Assembly (NCBI RefSeq): GCF_946479605.1
Contig: NZ_CAMLGT010000029.1
Coordinates: 1 to 22,042, forward strand
From: an uncultured Lacibacter sp.
Lineage (GTDB): Bacteria; Bacteroidota; Bacteroidia; Chitinophagales; Chitinophagaceae
Reading direction: 5' to 3'
DNA length: 22,042 bases
Positions 1 to 8,476 of this stretch are shown here, in pieces. Every line of letters starts with the position of its first letter. Position 1 is the first letter of the stretch. Made by a program: the position numbers and the translations under genes. The notes under the pieces were generated by a model, which did not search any database, had not been told where the DNA came from, and saw only the letters and a list, made by a program, of their open reading frames with translations.

Positions 1-1
1 T

Positions 2-538
2 ATTCTTCTTGATGCAAAAATTTATACAGTGGAATGTTTCCCTACGCAACACCGCATTGAATGCTGGGGTTTTATGGTACGTGAAAAAAGACAGCCACGT
101 AAAATCAATATTGAAAAAACATCGGCTCATAATATTCCCACATCTGCATTTGCAAACCTTCAGGCAGGTGAAGATTATGTTACGAATGAAGGTGAATTGA
201 TCAGAAATGAATTGCTTACGGATCAAAATGTAAAAGCAAAAAGTTATGCTTTCTGTGCAGATACCATTTATGATGAAAAACTGGTGCCGATCATTCATGA
301 AGCAGATCTTGTTTATCATGAAAGTACTTACCCGGCAGCGTTTGCAGAAAAAGCTACTGAACGTTTTCACTCCACCAGCAAACAGGCCGCTACCATTGCA
401 TTAAAAGCAAATGCCGGGCGACTATTACTCGGTCATTTCTCAGCTAAATTTGAAGAAATTGATCAGTTTGAAACAGAAGCAAAGGAGGTATTTCCGAACA
501 CGGAGCTGGCAACAGAAGGTGTAACCTATCTTGTCTGA
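2..538 (+). CDS. rnz: Ribonuclease Z, 3' part only
   Basis: This is the C-terminal 178 codons of a ribonuclease Z, the metallo-beta-lactamase-fold endonuclease that trims the 3' trailer of tRNA precursors in the cytoplasm. The frame is open to the window edge, so the start lies upstream. Family signatures are visible: the HRIECWGF strand, the metal-binding aspartate in the YAFCADT segment, ADLVYHESTY, the HSTSKQAA helix start and LLGHFSAKF, whose histidine is a late metal ligand. The main HxHxDH zinc motif would lie off the window. The gene ends in a TGA whose last 13 bases overlap the 3' end of the convergent esterase gene. Identity is secure from these motifs; nothing can be said about its promoter. 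Confidence 0.93.
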   Translation: MLLDAKIYTVECFPTQHRIECWGFMVREKRQPRKINIEKTSAHNIPTSAFANLQAGEDYVTNEGELIRNELLTDQNVKAKSYAFCADTIYDEKLVPIIHEADLVYHESTYPAAFAEKATERFHSTSKQAATIALKANAGRLLLGHFSAKFEEIDQFETEAKEVFPNTELATEGVTYLV

Positions 539-1671
539 TCACCTACCCATTCAAAAAAACCAGAAAGTTCTTTTTGCCAGAATGCTTCATTGTGCTGGCC
601 ACCTGCAACAACCCGGTAAAACGATTTCCTGGATCCTTTTTGCTTTACCTGTTTGTACACCGCCTCCATATCTTTTTCCATTTGTTCTCCCTCCAACTCT
701 CCACATACAAAATAAAATGGCGATTTTACAGAAGCAGTCTGCTCTACTTTTTTCAGGATATCAGGAGCTGTCCAAAAAGCAGGAGAAAAAACACCAGCCC
801 TGCCAAACACTAAAGGATACTTCATCACTGCATAAAAAGAAATGAGTCCACCCATTGAGCTTCCTGCAACAGTTGTGGCCGTTACTTCCGGACGGGTACG
901 GAAACGCTGATCAATATAAGGCTTGAGTGTTTGTGCAAGAAAATCAACATACGCATCACCCTCTCCTTCTCCAAACCTGGAGTCGTAGGGATTGTATTCA
1001 TTCATACGTTTACTGTCACCATGATCTATTCCAACAACAATGCATTGGTTTCGTTTCTTTGTTGTGTCCATGACTTCATCCACTCCCCATTCACCAAATG
1101 AAGAAGTGATCACATCGAACAGATTTTGGCCATCATGCATATAAATGACCGGGTATCTTCTTTTATTGAAAGCATAATCCTCCGGTAAATAAACCCAAAT
1201 CCTTCTTTTTCGTTTTAGCTGCGGAATAGAAAATGCGGTATCTACCACAAACACGTTTTTTGTTCGTGTAGAAACCGGAGGGCGGCCCGGCATATCATCA
1301 GCCCATCCATCAATAGAAATATAAATTGTTGTATCGGATGATACTTTGGCAACCCTGTTAGTAATAGCAGCTCCGCTTACCGCACATTCAACTTTTTGCC
1401 AGCTACCACGAGTGATCTTGTATTCAATTACACCCGGTTGGTTTAATCGCAACTCATATTGCCATTTACCATCGGATGCTTTGGAAAAACTGTGCCCTTG
1501 TAATGAAGGGTTCCATCCATTAAAATTTCCTGCAAGAAAAAGCTGGTCTGCCTGATGTGTTGCTGGTTGTTTCGCAATCTCCAACCGAATGGTAATTTGG
1601 GCAAACGTGTACCCACAGCAAAAAAGCAATGCTGTACAAAAGCAAAACAACCGACACCAATTACTATACAT
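526..1671 (-). CDS. Secreted esterase, alpha/beta hydrolase (Fes/IroE/COG2819 type)
   Basis: The 381-residue protein starts with a hydrophobic signal peptide (about residues 1-24, ending in TFAQ). An immunoglobulin-like domain resembling carbohydrate-binding family 48 follows (about 26-122, with the motif LFLAGNFNGWNP). The C-terminal part (about 150-378) is an esterase domain of the PF00756 type. It has VIYMHDGQNLFD before the active site, the nucleophile elbow GSSMGG with Ser272, and a late His360 in GGQHNEAFW; Glu325 or Glu328 may be the acid. Relatives include siderophore, feruloyl and acetyl-xylan esterases, so the substrate is unknown. It probably acts in the periplasm or outside the cell. 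It starts 13 bases after dapA on the same strand, so it is likely co-transcribed with it. The Bacteroidota often pair such an N-terminal domain with this hydrolase. Confidence 0.88.
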   Translation of the reverse strand: MYSNWCRLFCFCTALLFCCGYTFAQITIRLEIAKQPATHQADQLFLAGNFNGWNPSLQGHSFSKASDGKWQYELRLNQPGVIEYKITRGSWQKVECAVSGAAITNRVAKVSSDTTIYISIDGWADDMPGRPPVSTRTKNVFVVDTAFSIPQLKRKRRIWVYLPEDYAFNKRRYPVIYMHDGQNLFDVITSSFGEWGVDEVMDTTKKRNQCIVVGIDHGDSKRMNEYNPYDSRFGEGEGDAYVDFLAQTLKPYIDQRFRTRPEVTATTVAGSSMGGLISFYAVMKYPLVFGRAGVFSPAFWTAPDILKKVEQTASVKSPFYFVCGELEGEQMEKDMEAVYKQVKQKGSRKSFYRVVAGGQHNEAFWQKELSGFFEWVGDQTR

Positions 1672-1684
1672 AAGAGAAAAGTTC

Positions 1685-2572
1685 TTACGCCATACGCTGC
1701 AGATACTGTTTCACCGAAGTGTGTAATCCTTCGCTTAAAGGAACAACAGGTAAACGCAGGTGGTTATCCAACAACTTGAGTTCTGTCATAAATGCTTTTA
1801 CACCAGCCGGGTTATTTTCTGCAAACAACAGATCATACGCTTCCAGCATCTGATCATTCAGCAGTTTTGCAGCTGCAAAATTTCCTTTTAATGACAGGCG
1901 CACCATTTCACTGAACTGCTTTGGAAGACAGTTTGCTGCCACACTGATAACACCATCCATACCGCAGGCTATCTGCGCCATGGCGAGGTTATCGTCACCA
2001 CTTACAACAAGAAAATCAGCAGGTTTGTCTTTCAATATCTGCATTGATTGTACCATGTCGCCACTTGCCTCTTTAATACCAATGATATTTTTAAAATCTT
2101 TTGCAAGGCGTATGGTTGTTGCTGCGGTCATATTACGACCTGTCCGTCCGGGAACGTTATACAAGATGATAGGCTTGGGTGAAACCTCAGCCAATGCTTT
2201 GTAATGCTGATAAATACCTTCCTGTGAAGGCTTGTTATAATAAGGGCTGGCGCTTAACACAGCAGCAGCTTTTTGAAGCGGAAATGTCTCCAGATCTTTA
2301 ATCAGCGAAAGTGTATTGTTACCACCTATGCCCACTACTACCGGTACACGGTCAGCAACTTTATCATAAGTAAACAGGATCAATTCAATTTTTTCTTCCT
2401 TACTCAACGTTGGAGTTTCGCCTGTGGTGCCAAGCGTAATTACATATTCAACACCATTGTCAATAACATAATTAATAACACGTTCAAGGGCTGGAAAATC
2501 GATCTCCATATTGTCTTTAAAAGGAGTTACCAATGCCACACCTGTTCCACGCAGTTGATCTCTGAAGTTCAT
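1685..2572 (-). CDS. dapA: 4-hydroxy-tetrahydrodipicolinate synthase
   Basis: This enzyme condenses pyruvate with aspartate semialdehyde, the first committed step to diaminopimelate and lysine. The 295-residue length is normal for the family. Conserved residues line up with E. coli DapA: Thr49-Thr50 in LGTTGETPTL, Tyr112 in SPYYNKPSQ, Tyr138 and Arg143 in YNVPGRTG, and the Schiff-base Lys167 in GIKEASGD. It lies 47 bases downstream of accA and 13 bases upstream of the esterase gene on the same strand. I saw no strong promoter in the accA-dapA gap, so read-through from accA is plausible. Diaminopimelate supply links it to cell-wall synthesis. Confidence 0.97.
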   Translation of the reverse strand: MNFRDQLRGTGVALVTPFKDNMEIDFPALERVINYVIDNGVEYVITLGTTGETPTLSKEEKIELILFTYDKVADRVPVVVGIGGNNTLSLIKDLETFPLQKAAAVLSASPYYNKPSQEGIYQHYKALAEVSPKPIILYNVPGRTGRNMTAATTIRLAKDFKNIIGIKEASGDMVQSMQILKDKPADFLVVSGDDNLAMAQIACGMDGVISVAANCLPKQFSEMVRLSLKGNFAAAKLLNDQMLEAYDLLFAENNPAGVKAFMTELKLLDNHLRLPVVPLSEGLHTSVKQYLQRMA

Positions 2573-2619
2573 AATTAATGAAAGAAAATATTAGTAGTGT
2601 ATGTTTTAAAAAAGTCCGT

Positions 2620-3594
2620 TTATATTTCGTCCCAGAAGCCCATTTTGCTGTAACGCTCAATTCGCTGTTTGATGCGCTCTTCTGCAGGAATTGTTTTCAG
2701 TTGTTGTAATAATGGAACTAATTCTTTTTTCAGCATTTGTGCTGCCGCATCATAATCCCAATGGGCACCGCCAGCAGGTTCAGGTACAATACCATCCACA
2801 ATGCCAAATTTAGTCATATGATCGGGCGTTAGTTTCAATTGCTCAGCAGCCACCTCTTTCTTTTCCCAACTACGCCACAAAATAGAGCTACAGCTTTCAG
2901 GAGAAATAACCGTATACCAGGTATTTTCAAGCATCAGTACTTTATCGCCCACACCAATACCTAAAGCACCACCGCTTGCACCTTCGCCAATTACCACACA
3001 GATAACCGGCACTTTCAGGCGCATCATTTCGTAAATATTTCGTGCAATGGCTTCACCCTGTCCACGTTCCTCTGCTTCAAGACCGGGGTATGCACCGGGC
3101 GTATCAATTAATGTAATGATGGGCTTATTGAATTTTTCTGCCAGCTTCATTAAACGCAATGCTTTACGGTAACCTTCCGGGTTAGCCATACCAAAATTCC
3201 GTTGCTGACGCATTTTGGTATTGATCCCTTTCTGCTGACCGATCATCATCACCGTTTCGCCTTCCAATTGAGCAAAACCACCTACCATTGCTTTATCATC
3301 TTTCACACCTCTGTCGCCAAATATTTCTACAAAGTTGCTGCACATTTTATCAATGTACTTGAGAGTATAAGGCCTGTCGGGGTGACGGCTTAATTGTACC
3401 TTTTGCCAGCTGGTTAGATTTTGAGTGATCTCGTTACGTTTATCAATAATGCTTTGTTCAAGTTGCTGGATGGTAGCTGAATAATCGATCTTTGGATTCT
3501 TTTCCGACTTATGACGGAATTCTTTTAGTTCATCCACAAGTTCCTTAACAGGTTTCTCTATTTCGATGAACTGACGGTTTTCAAGTGATGGCAT
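2620..3594 (-). CDS. accA: Acetyl-CoA carboxylase carboxyltransferase, alpha subunit
   Basis: The 324-residue protein is the alpha half of the carboxyltransferase. With AccD it moves the carboxyl group from carboxybiotin to acetyl-CoA to make malonyl-CoA for fatty acid synthesis. Its N-terminus ([19 protein letters not shown]) is the typical AccA helical region. The crotonase-like core is clear: [20 protein letters not shown] (about residues 161-180), then [15 protein letters not shown] (about 203-217) with the oxyanion-forming glycines. The C-terminal helical stretch includes [13 protein letters not shown]. It is the first gene of a minus-strand group with dapA and the esterase. A plausible promoter lies just upstream, next to the susD terminator. 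The ATG start follows a short AGGA-like purine run. Confidence 0.97.
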   Translation of the reverse strand: MPSLENRQFIEIEKPVKELVDELKEFRHKSEKNPKIDYSATIQQLEQSIIDKRNEITQNLTSWQKVQLSRHPDRPYTLKYIDKMCSNFVEIFGDRGVKDDKAMVGGFAQLEGETVMMIGQQKGINTKMRQQRNFGMANPEGYRKALRLMKLAEKFNKPIITLIDTPGAYPGLEAEERGQGEAIARNIYEMMRLKVPVICVVIGEGASGGALGIGVGDKVLMLENTWYTVISPESCSSILWRSWEKKEVAAEQLKLTPDHMTKFGIVDGIVPEPAGGAHWDYDAAAQMLKKELVPLLQQLKTIPAEERIKQRIERYSKMGFWDEI

Positions 3595-3617
3595 AGTCCT
3601 TATTAAGAATTTAGCGG

Positions 3618-3647
3618 TAAAATTAACGGTTCAGGATACAATAGCAA
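3618..3647 (-). promoter_or_regulatory. Putative accA promoter (Bacteroidota type)
   Basis: On the minus strand a TTG (3645-3647) is followed after 19 bases by TAATTTTA (3618-3625). This fits the Bacteroidota TTG / TAnnTTTG pattern except for the final base. It lies directly after the T-tract of the susD terminator and about 24 bases before the accA ATG. It is a pattern match only. Confidence 0.4.
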
Positions 3648-3678
3648 TAAAAAAGCCACCTTAAAAAAGGTGGCTTTG
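3648..3678 (-). terminator. Rho-independent terminator of the susC-susD unit
   Basis: A 12-base perfect stem (AAAGCCACCTT type, 3651-3662 against 3667-3678 region) encloses a short A/T loop. On the minus strand it is followed by a run of six T. It lies about 20 bases after the susD stop and before accA, so it should end susCD transcription. Confidence 0.85.
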
Positions 3679-3697
3679 TATGAAGTTAAGAGAAAAA

Positions 3698-5191
3698 TTA
3701 TCTCCAACCAGCATTTGATGTACCTGTACCATCAGCTTTTGCCACTGTTCCGAATGTGTAGAACGGAGGAGTTAAGCGAAGTACTTCAAGAATACCGGCA
3801 GGTAAAGGCATGTGTAACGGAGTACCTTTTTGCAAGAGGTTCCGCTTTCTCATTTCAAACCATTGTAAGCCCACACCTGTTGTGTACAGCTCAACATGTC
3901 TTTCATGATGAATTGCCTTAACAATATCTGCAAGAACAGCACCTACAGGAGCCATATTACCTCTTGTAACACGAGTACCTGCATTAATAATAGCTGCAGC
4001 TCCAGCCAAATCTCCGGTATAAGCACGTGCTTCGGCTTTTAAAAGGTCGTTTTCAGCCTTCAATACTTGCGGCTTTGGACCAATGCCTGCAACATATAAT
4101 GCATCATAACGCTTGTTTCTGTAGTTTGAATAGTTAAAGTAACCTCTGTCGGGACGGAAGTTGTTCGATGCAGTAAATTCAAAATCTGTATTTAAACGTT
4201 GATCAATTGGTGCAACAGATGGAGGTGGGTGAGGAAAACTTGCACTGTTAGTCCAGTGTTGTGGTTGAGTAGGATCCATCATGTTCACTACATACATATC
4301 TGTTTTACCCCATCCTGGAAAAGTTAAGTAATCGCCCGCCTCATCGTACCAAGTTGCATAGGCATCGTTGATCACATTCCAATCGGCTGTAATACCAGCA
4401 TCTGCATAAGTTTTTACTTTTGCCCAGTTAACCGCAGCAAGATCAGTTTGATTACGAGGAGTGTAAGACAAAATACGTGCAGCCATTGTATTACACATTT
4501 TTTTGAAGTCAGCACTGCTGATATCAGCACCTGAGCCAAACCATGAACTAGGAATTGTAAATGAACTATTAGATAATTCAATTGCTTTGTCAAGGTAGGC
4601 CACTGCAGCAGCGGCTACTTCTTTATAAGGAATTGCGGTTCCTATTACACCTTCAACAGTTTTTGCTTCGTCTACAACATGTGCTTTATCGTAAATCAAT
4701 GCAAGATTACCATAGCTAACACCTTGTATAAAACGAGCCACAGCCAGTGCACGGTTATTACCTGCGCCACCAGTACCAATTTCAACGCCGCCGTTAACCG
4801 CCTTAATTACATTATTGGCAGTTGCAATGGCAGAATACATACCGTCGAACGTTGTTTTTGTGTGTGCTCTGTTTGAATAACTGGGAGAGTTATCCCAAGC
4901 CAGATCTCTGGGTTCACTTGACATGTGCCACATCCCCGCATTACCATGTGAGCATGTAACATTATCTGCAGCAACGGCCAACATCATTTGAATTCCATTA
5001 TAAGCATGTTCGCCATTATATAATGTATTAAACAAACCGGCAGCTACGTTTTCAACGTCTTCGCCTTTGGCATATACCTTTAAGAAATCCGGATCGTTTT
5101 CGTTGGGAACATCCAACAGATCTTTTTTACAGCCAACCATCACCGCTGAAAGTGAAGTTGCAAGTAAAAGAAATAGTGTTACTTTTTTCAT
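3698..5191 (-). CDS. SusD/RagB family outer-membrane lipoprotein
   Basis: This 497-residue protein is a surface lipoprotein that works as the lid and substrate-binding partner of a SusC-type TonB-dependent transporter. It has a lipoprotein signal peptide with the lipobox MVGC and lipidated Cys21, followed by KKDLLDVPNENDP, the usual SusD start. The SusD-like helical part carries the TTFDGMYSAIATANNVI segment. The C-terminal RagB part has a typical HHERHVELYTTGVGLQWFEMRKR stretch, written here as its halves HHERHVELY and LQWFEMRKR, and ends in AGWR. It follows susC by 18 bases and is followed by a terminator, so the two form one transcript. No degradative enzyme or binding lipoprotein is adjacent, so the ligand (glycan, peptide or other) cannot be inferred. 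Confidence 0.93.
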   Translation of the reverse strand: MKKVTLFLLLATSLSAVMVGCKKDLLDVPNENDPDFLKVYAKGEDVENVAAGLFNTLYNGEHAYNGIQMMLAVAADNVTCSHGNAGMWHMSSEPRDLAWDNSPSYSNRAHTKTTFDGMYSAIATANNVIKAVNGGVEIGTGGAGNNRALAVARFIQGVSYGNLALIYDKAHVVDEAKTVEGVIGTAIPYKEVAAAAVAYLDKAIELSNSSFTIPSSWFGSGADISSADFKKMCNTMAARILSYTPRNQTDLAAVNWAKVKTYADAGITADWNVINDAYATWYDEAGDYLTFPGWGKTDMYVVNMMDPTQPQHWTNSASFPHPPPSVAPIDQRLNTDFEFTASNNFRPDRGYFNYSNYRNKRYDALYVAGIGPKPQVLKAENDLLKAEARAYTGDLAGAAAIINAGTRVTRGNMAPVGAVLADIVKAIHHERHVELYTTGVGLQWFEMRKRNLLQKGTPLHMPLPAGILEVLRLTPPFYTFGTVAKADGTGTSNAGWR

Positions 5192-5209
5192 ATAATAATG
5201 TTTTAACTA

Positions 5210-8200
5210 CTAAAAATTAAGAGTAAGTGAAAATGCAATGTTCCTGTAAATTGGGTTTGCATAGATACCATCAAATGGCATTCTGATTGTACCAACTTCA
5301 GGATCATAACCAGAATACTTCGTGAAAGTGAGGAGGTTTCTTCCAATTACTCTTACGTTTACTCCTTTGATAGCTCCTTTAAAGAGATTGCTGAGAGGTC
5401 TTGCAGGTACAGAATAGCCTAATGCCACCTCTCTTACTTTTAAATAAGTACCGTCTTCAACCCAATAAGCATTTGCATTATTTGCATCATAAAATCCTGA
5501 GTTTGAACCAATGTAAGCTGCAACTTTCTTTCTTTCAGCAGGCACGTTACTCATATCCTGACGGATACTTACGTTGTTAAATGCAAGACGTTGTTCTTTA
5601 CCATTGTAAATATCGCCACCTTGTTTCCAATCAAGAAGAAGGTATAACTGAAAACCTTTCCAGGTTAAAGTATTGGTGATACCTGCAACAAAATCAGGAT
5701 TACCGTTACCGATTTTACCATACCAAGGAGTTCCATCAGCATTCAACCTCTTGATCGGCATTTCTGTGGCTTTACCTTGAGAACCTTTAGGAACCACATA
5801 GCCATCGCTGTTTACTTCATAATCACCAATGGTTTTACCAGCAGGAAGCTGTGTAGCCATTTCTTCTAACGTACGTACCATTCTGTAACCATAGATAGCG
5901 CCATAAACTTCACCTTGTTTGATGTAGAACATCGCCTGGTCTCCGTTATTAGATCCATCGTTGTACAAATATGGAGCAATTGGTAATTGATCAATTTTTT
6001 GTTGCACTCTTGAGAATACAACATTTGTATTCCATGAAAAATCACCAGCGCTTTTAGCTCTGTACCAGTTGGCACCTAAGCTGAACTCAAGTGTGTTCGA
6101 TTTGATTACACCGGCATTTTGCCATTGGCTTCTGAAACCATCATTCAGGAAAGGAATAAGAGGAACGTTCAGGAACTGATCTCTTGTTTCAGACATTGCA
6201 TAAGTTGCTTCAAAAGTGAACTTGTTCAGAAACTCAACATTTAAACCAATTTCCTTCTCTTCAGTTGTTGAAGGCTTCAGGAATCTGTTACCTTTTTGGC
6301 TTGCAGTAGCATTTCCGTTCGACAAATCATAAACCTCATACTGCCAATCAAAGCCAGGACGTAAACCTGCAGTACCATAAGCAGCTCTGATCTTTAATTC
6401 AGTAATACCTGGAATTGTTACATCTTCTGTTAAACGGTATGCAGCAGACGCTCTGTAATAAGGATTCCAACGTGCTTCAGGTCCAAATAATGAAGAACCA
6501 TCATATCTGAACATTCCATCAAACAGAATTTTATCCTTCCAGTCTAAACCAAGAATTGCAAAATAGTTTTGCGCCCTTTCGTTTTCTTTATAAGAAGACG
6601 CATCATTAATACTTGCAAAGTTTTCGAAATTTTCTATGCCTGAAATTCTGAATTGAGATGCACCAATTGAATTACTTTCATACTGCCTGTTTTCATACAA
6701 ATATGAAAGTTTACCACGCACATTAAAGTCGCCAAATTTCTTTCCGAGGTTTAAAGACAACTGGGTATTGTTTGTTTTAGATTCACTTGTCCCCTGAGAC
6801 ATGCTTCCGCCTGAGTAAGACATGCCCATTGTTGCAGCAGTACCTCCAGAACGTGTCCACGTATCCTGTGGGTTGATTGTTTCTGAACGGGAGTTTTGAA
6901 TCTCGATTGTTTGAGACACATCAAGGTCTGCCCATGATGTAAATTTGATGTTTGCTGAATAAACACCAAGCCATCTGCGTGAAGTTGAACTGCGTTTTGG
7001 TTTCCACAATCCATACAAAGGATTGGTCATCTCTTCGTTAAAATGGTTAACACGAAGATAGTATGGCTGACCATCGGGGTTTTCTGCGCTCAGATTTACA
7101 TCTTTCTCTGTTCTTGCAATGTTATAGAACAATGCACTTGATGCACCCGGTGTATTTGAACTTCTGTTAATAAACAGGTTTGATGCACTCACTTTCAACC
7201 AAGGAGTAAGCGTTTGGTCAATATTAAGTCTGAAGTTTTGGCGTTGGTAACCATCAGTCAGTTTCAATACACCTTCCTGCTTGTTATTTTCAAATGAGAG
7301 GTAAACATTGTTTCTTTCAGATCTGTTGGCTACAGAAATAAAGTTTACAAGATTTATACCTGTTCTGAAGAACTCTTCTTGCTGATTTCTGTAAACACCG
7401 AATGGGTTATCCATGTAACCATCAGGGTCAATCGATCTGCTGCCACCAATACCAGGGTGATAACCAGCACCCACATAATTAGCAGGATAAGTTACACCTG
7501 CGTACTTAGTGTATTTACCCTGTGCCGTTTGCCAATCGCTGGCCAAAGCATACACATGCGCATTAGCTGTTTCCAGGTAATGAGGTAGTTGTTGCAAACC
7601 AACCTCGTTACGAACGGTGATGATTGGTTTATTTGCAGGAATACCTTTTCCTCTTTTCGTAATTACAGAGATAACACCATTTCCCGCTCTTGAACCATAA
7701 GCTGCCGCTGCTGCCGCACCTTTTACTACTTCAATAGATTCAACATCATCAATATTGATATCGGCAAGACTTCCGGTTAAGATTGCACCGTCAACCAAAA
7801 TCAATGGAGCTGAACTTGTGCTAAGGTTATTATCACCTCTTAATAAGATATCGGCACCTTGACCTGGGTTACCGTTAACGGAAGACATTTTTAAACCTGC
7901 AACTTTACCAGCAAGTGCTGATGAAGCAGATGTTGCAGGCACGATCTGTAACTGCTCTGCACCAACTTTGGTTACAGATACTGTCATTTTTTTCCTGGTG
8001 GTAGCACCGGCTACACCAGTTACAATCACCTCACTGATTTCTTTGCCTGACGACTTAAGCGAAACGCTCAGAGATGAGCCAGAGCCAATACTTACATCCT
8101 GTACTTCATACCCAACGGCAGAAATGGTTAATGTTTTGGCTGAAGAAGGAACATTGATGCTGAAAGCACCTAAGGCATCTGTTGTTGTACCTGCCCTGGA

Positions 8201-8338
8201 TCCTTTTACCAAAACCGATGCACCAACTACAGGGCTACCAGATTCATCCGTTACTGTACCAGTAACTTTTTTGTCCTGCGCATATAGGAATGCACAAGAG
8301 CAAACAGCTGCAAATAGCAGCAGTACAAATTTTCTCAT
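5210..8338 (-). CDS. SusC/RagA family TonB-linked outer-membrane transporter
   Basis: The 1042-residue protein is an outer-membrane transporter energised by TonB, pairing with the SusD protein encoded next. A signal peptide ends at about Ala20 (CAFLYA then QDKK). A carboxypeptidase-regulatory-like N-terminal domain spans about 24-95 (VTGTVTDESGSPVVGASVLV). A TonB-box-like SEVIVTG lies near 102-108. The plug (about 115-235) has the family hallmarks LILVDGA, DIESIEVVKGAAAAAAYG-type sequence and GNGVISVITKRGKG. The rest is a 22-strand barrel ending in the aromatic NIAFSLTLNF. The length is normal and no STN (FecR-signalling) domain is present, which agrees with the lack of sigma/anti-sigma genes nearby. 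The start ATG is supported by the signal peptide and the promoter about 30 bases upstream. Confidence 0.95.
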   Translation of the reverse strand: MRKFVLLLFAAVCSCAFLYAQDKKVTGTVTDESGSPVVGASVLVKGSRAGTTTDALGAFSINVPSSAKTLTISAVGYEVQDVSIGSGSSLSVSLKSSGKEISEVIVTGVAGATTRKKMTVSVTKVGAEQLQIVPATSASSALAGKVAGLKMSSVNGNPGQGADILLRGDNNLSTSSAPLILVDGAILTGSLADINIDDVESIEVVKGAAAAAAYGSRAGNGVISVITKRGKGIPANKPIITVRNEVGLQQLPHYLETANAHVYALASDWQTAQGKYTKYAGVTYPANYVGAGYHPGIGGSRSIDPDGYMDNPFGVYRNQQEEFFRTGINLVNFISVANRSERNNVYLSFENNKQEGVLKLTDGYQRQNFRLNIDQTLTPWLKVSASNLFINRSSNTPGASSALFYNIARTEKDVNLSAENPDGQPYYLRVNHFNEEMTNPLYGLWKPKRSSTSRRWLGVYSANIKFTSWADLDVSQTIEIQNSRSETINPQDTWTRSGGTAATMGMSYSGGSMSQGTSESKTNNTQLSLNLGKKFGDFNVRGKLSYLYENRQYESNSIGASQFRISGIENFENFASINDASSYKENERAQNYFAILGLDWKDKILFDGMFRYDGSSLFGPEARWNPYYRASAAYRLTEDVTIPGITELKIRAAYGTAGLRPGFDWQYEVYDLSNGNATASQKGNRFLKPSTTEEKEIGLNVEFLNKFTFEATYAMSETRDQFLNVPLIPFLNDGFRSQWQNAGVIKSNTLEFSLGANWYRAKSAGDFSWNTNVVFSRVQQKIDQLPIAPYLYNDGSNNGDQAMFYIKQGEVYGAIYGYRMVRTLEEMATQLPAGKTIGDYEVNSDGYVVPKGSQGKATEMPIKRLNADGTPWYGKIGNGNPDFVAGITNTLTWKGFQLYLLLDWKQGGDIYNGKEQRLAFNNVSIRQDMSNVPAERKKVAAYIGSNSGFYDANNANAYWVEDGTYLKVREVALGYSVPARPLSNLFKGAIKGVNVRVIGRNLLTFTKYSGYDPEVGTIRMPFDGIYANPIYRNIAFSLTLNF

Positions 8339-8367
8339 GTTGATTGATTTAGTTAAAAAAACGTTAC

Positions 8368-8397
8368 CAAATATAAGGCTTCTTACAAACTAACAAA
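8368..8397 (-). promoter_or_regulatory. Promoter of the susC-susD unit
   Basis: On the minus strand TTTG (8394-8397) is followed after 18 bases by TATATTTG (8368-8375), a full match to the Bacteroidota -33/-7 consensus. Transcription would begin near 8361, giving an untranslated leader of about 22 bases before susC. An inverted repeat overlaps its -33 box. Confidence 0.7.
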
Positions 8398-8406
8398 AAA
8401 TTGTTA
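8391..8406. repeat. Short inverted repeat over the susC -33 box
   Basis: TAACAA (8391-8396) and TTGTTA (8401-8406) form a perfect 6-base inverted repeat around four A. It covers the TTTG box of the susC promoter, as a repressor or activator site might. The A/T-rich composition makes a chance match possible. Confidence 0.35.
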
Positions 8407-8476
8407 AAATTTATAAAGGGCATAAAACTACCTTAACAAGTCATATTTCAGTTTGAATGCTTCACTATGTAAATAA

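Noticed and set aside
7690..7720. GC-rich GCN run in susC as a simple repeat
   Set aside because: It encodes the alanine run of the plug segment VVKGAAAAAAYG, which is normal for SusC proteins.
7968..8393. 141-codon open frame on the plus strand, opposite the start of susC
   Set aside because: It mirrors the Thr/Val/Ser-rich SusC N-terminus and runs through the susC promoter, so it is a codon-bias shadow.
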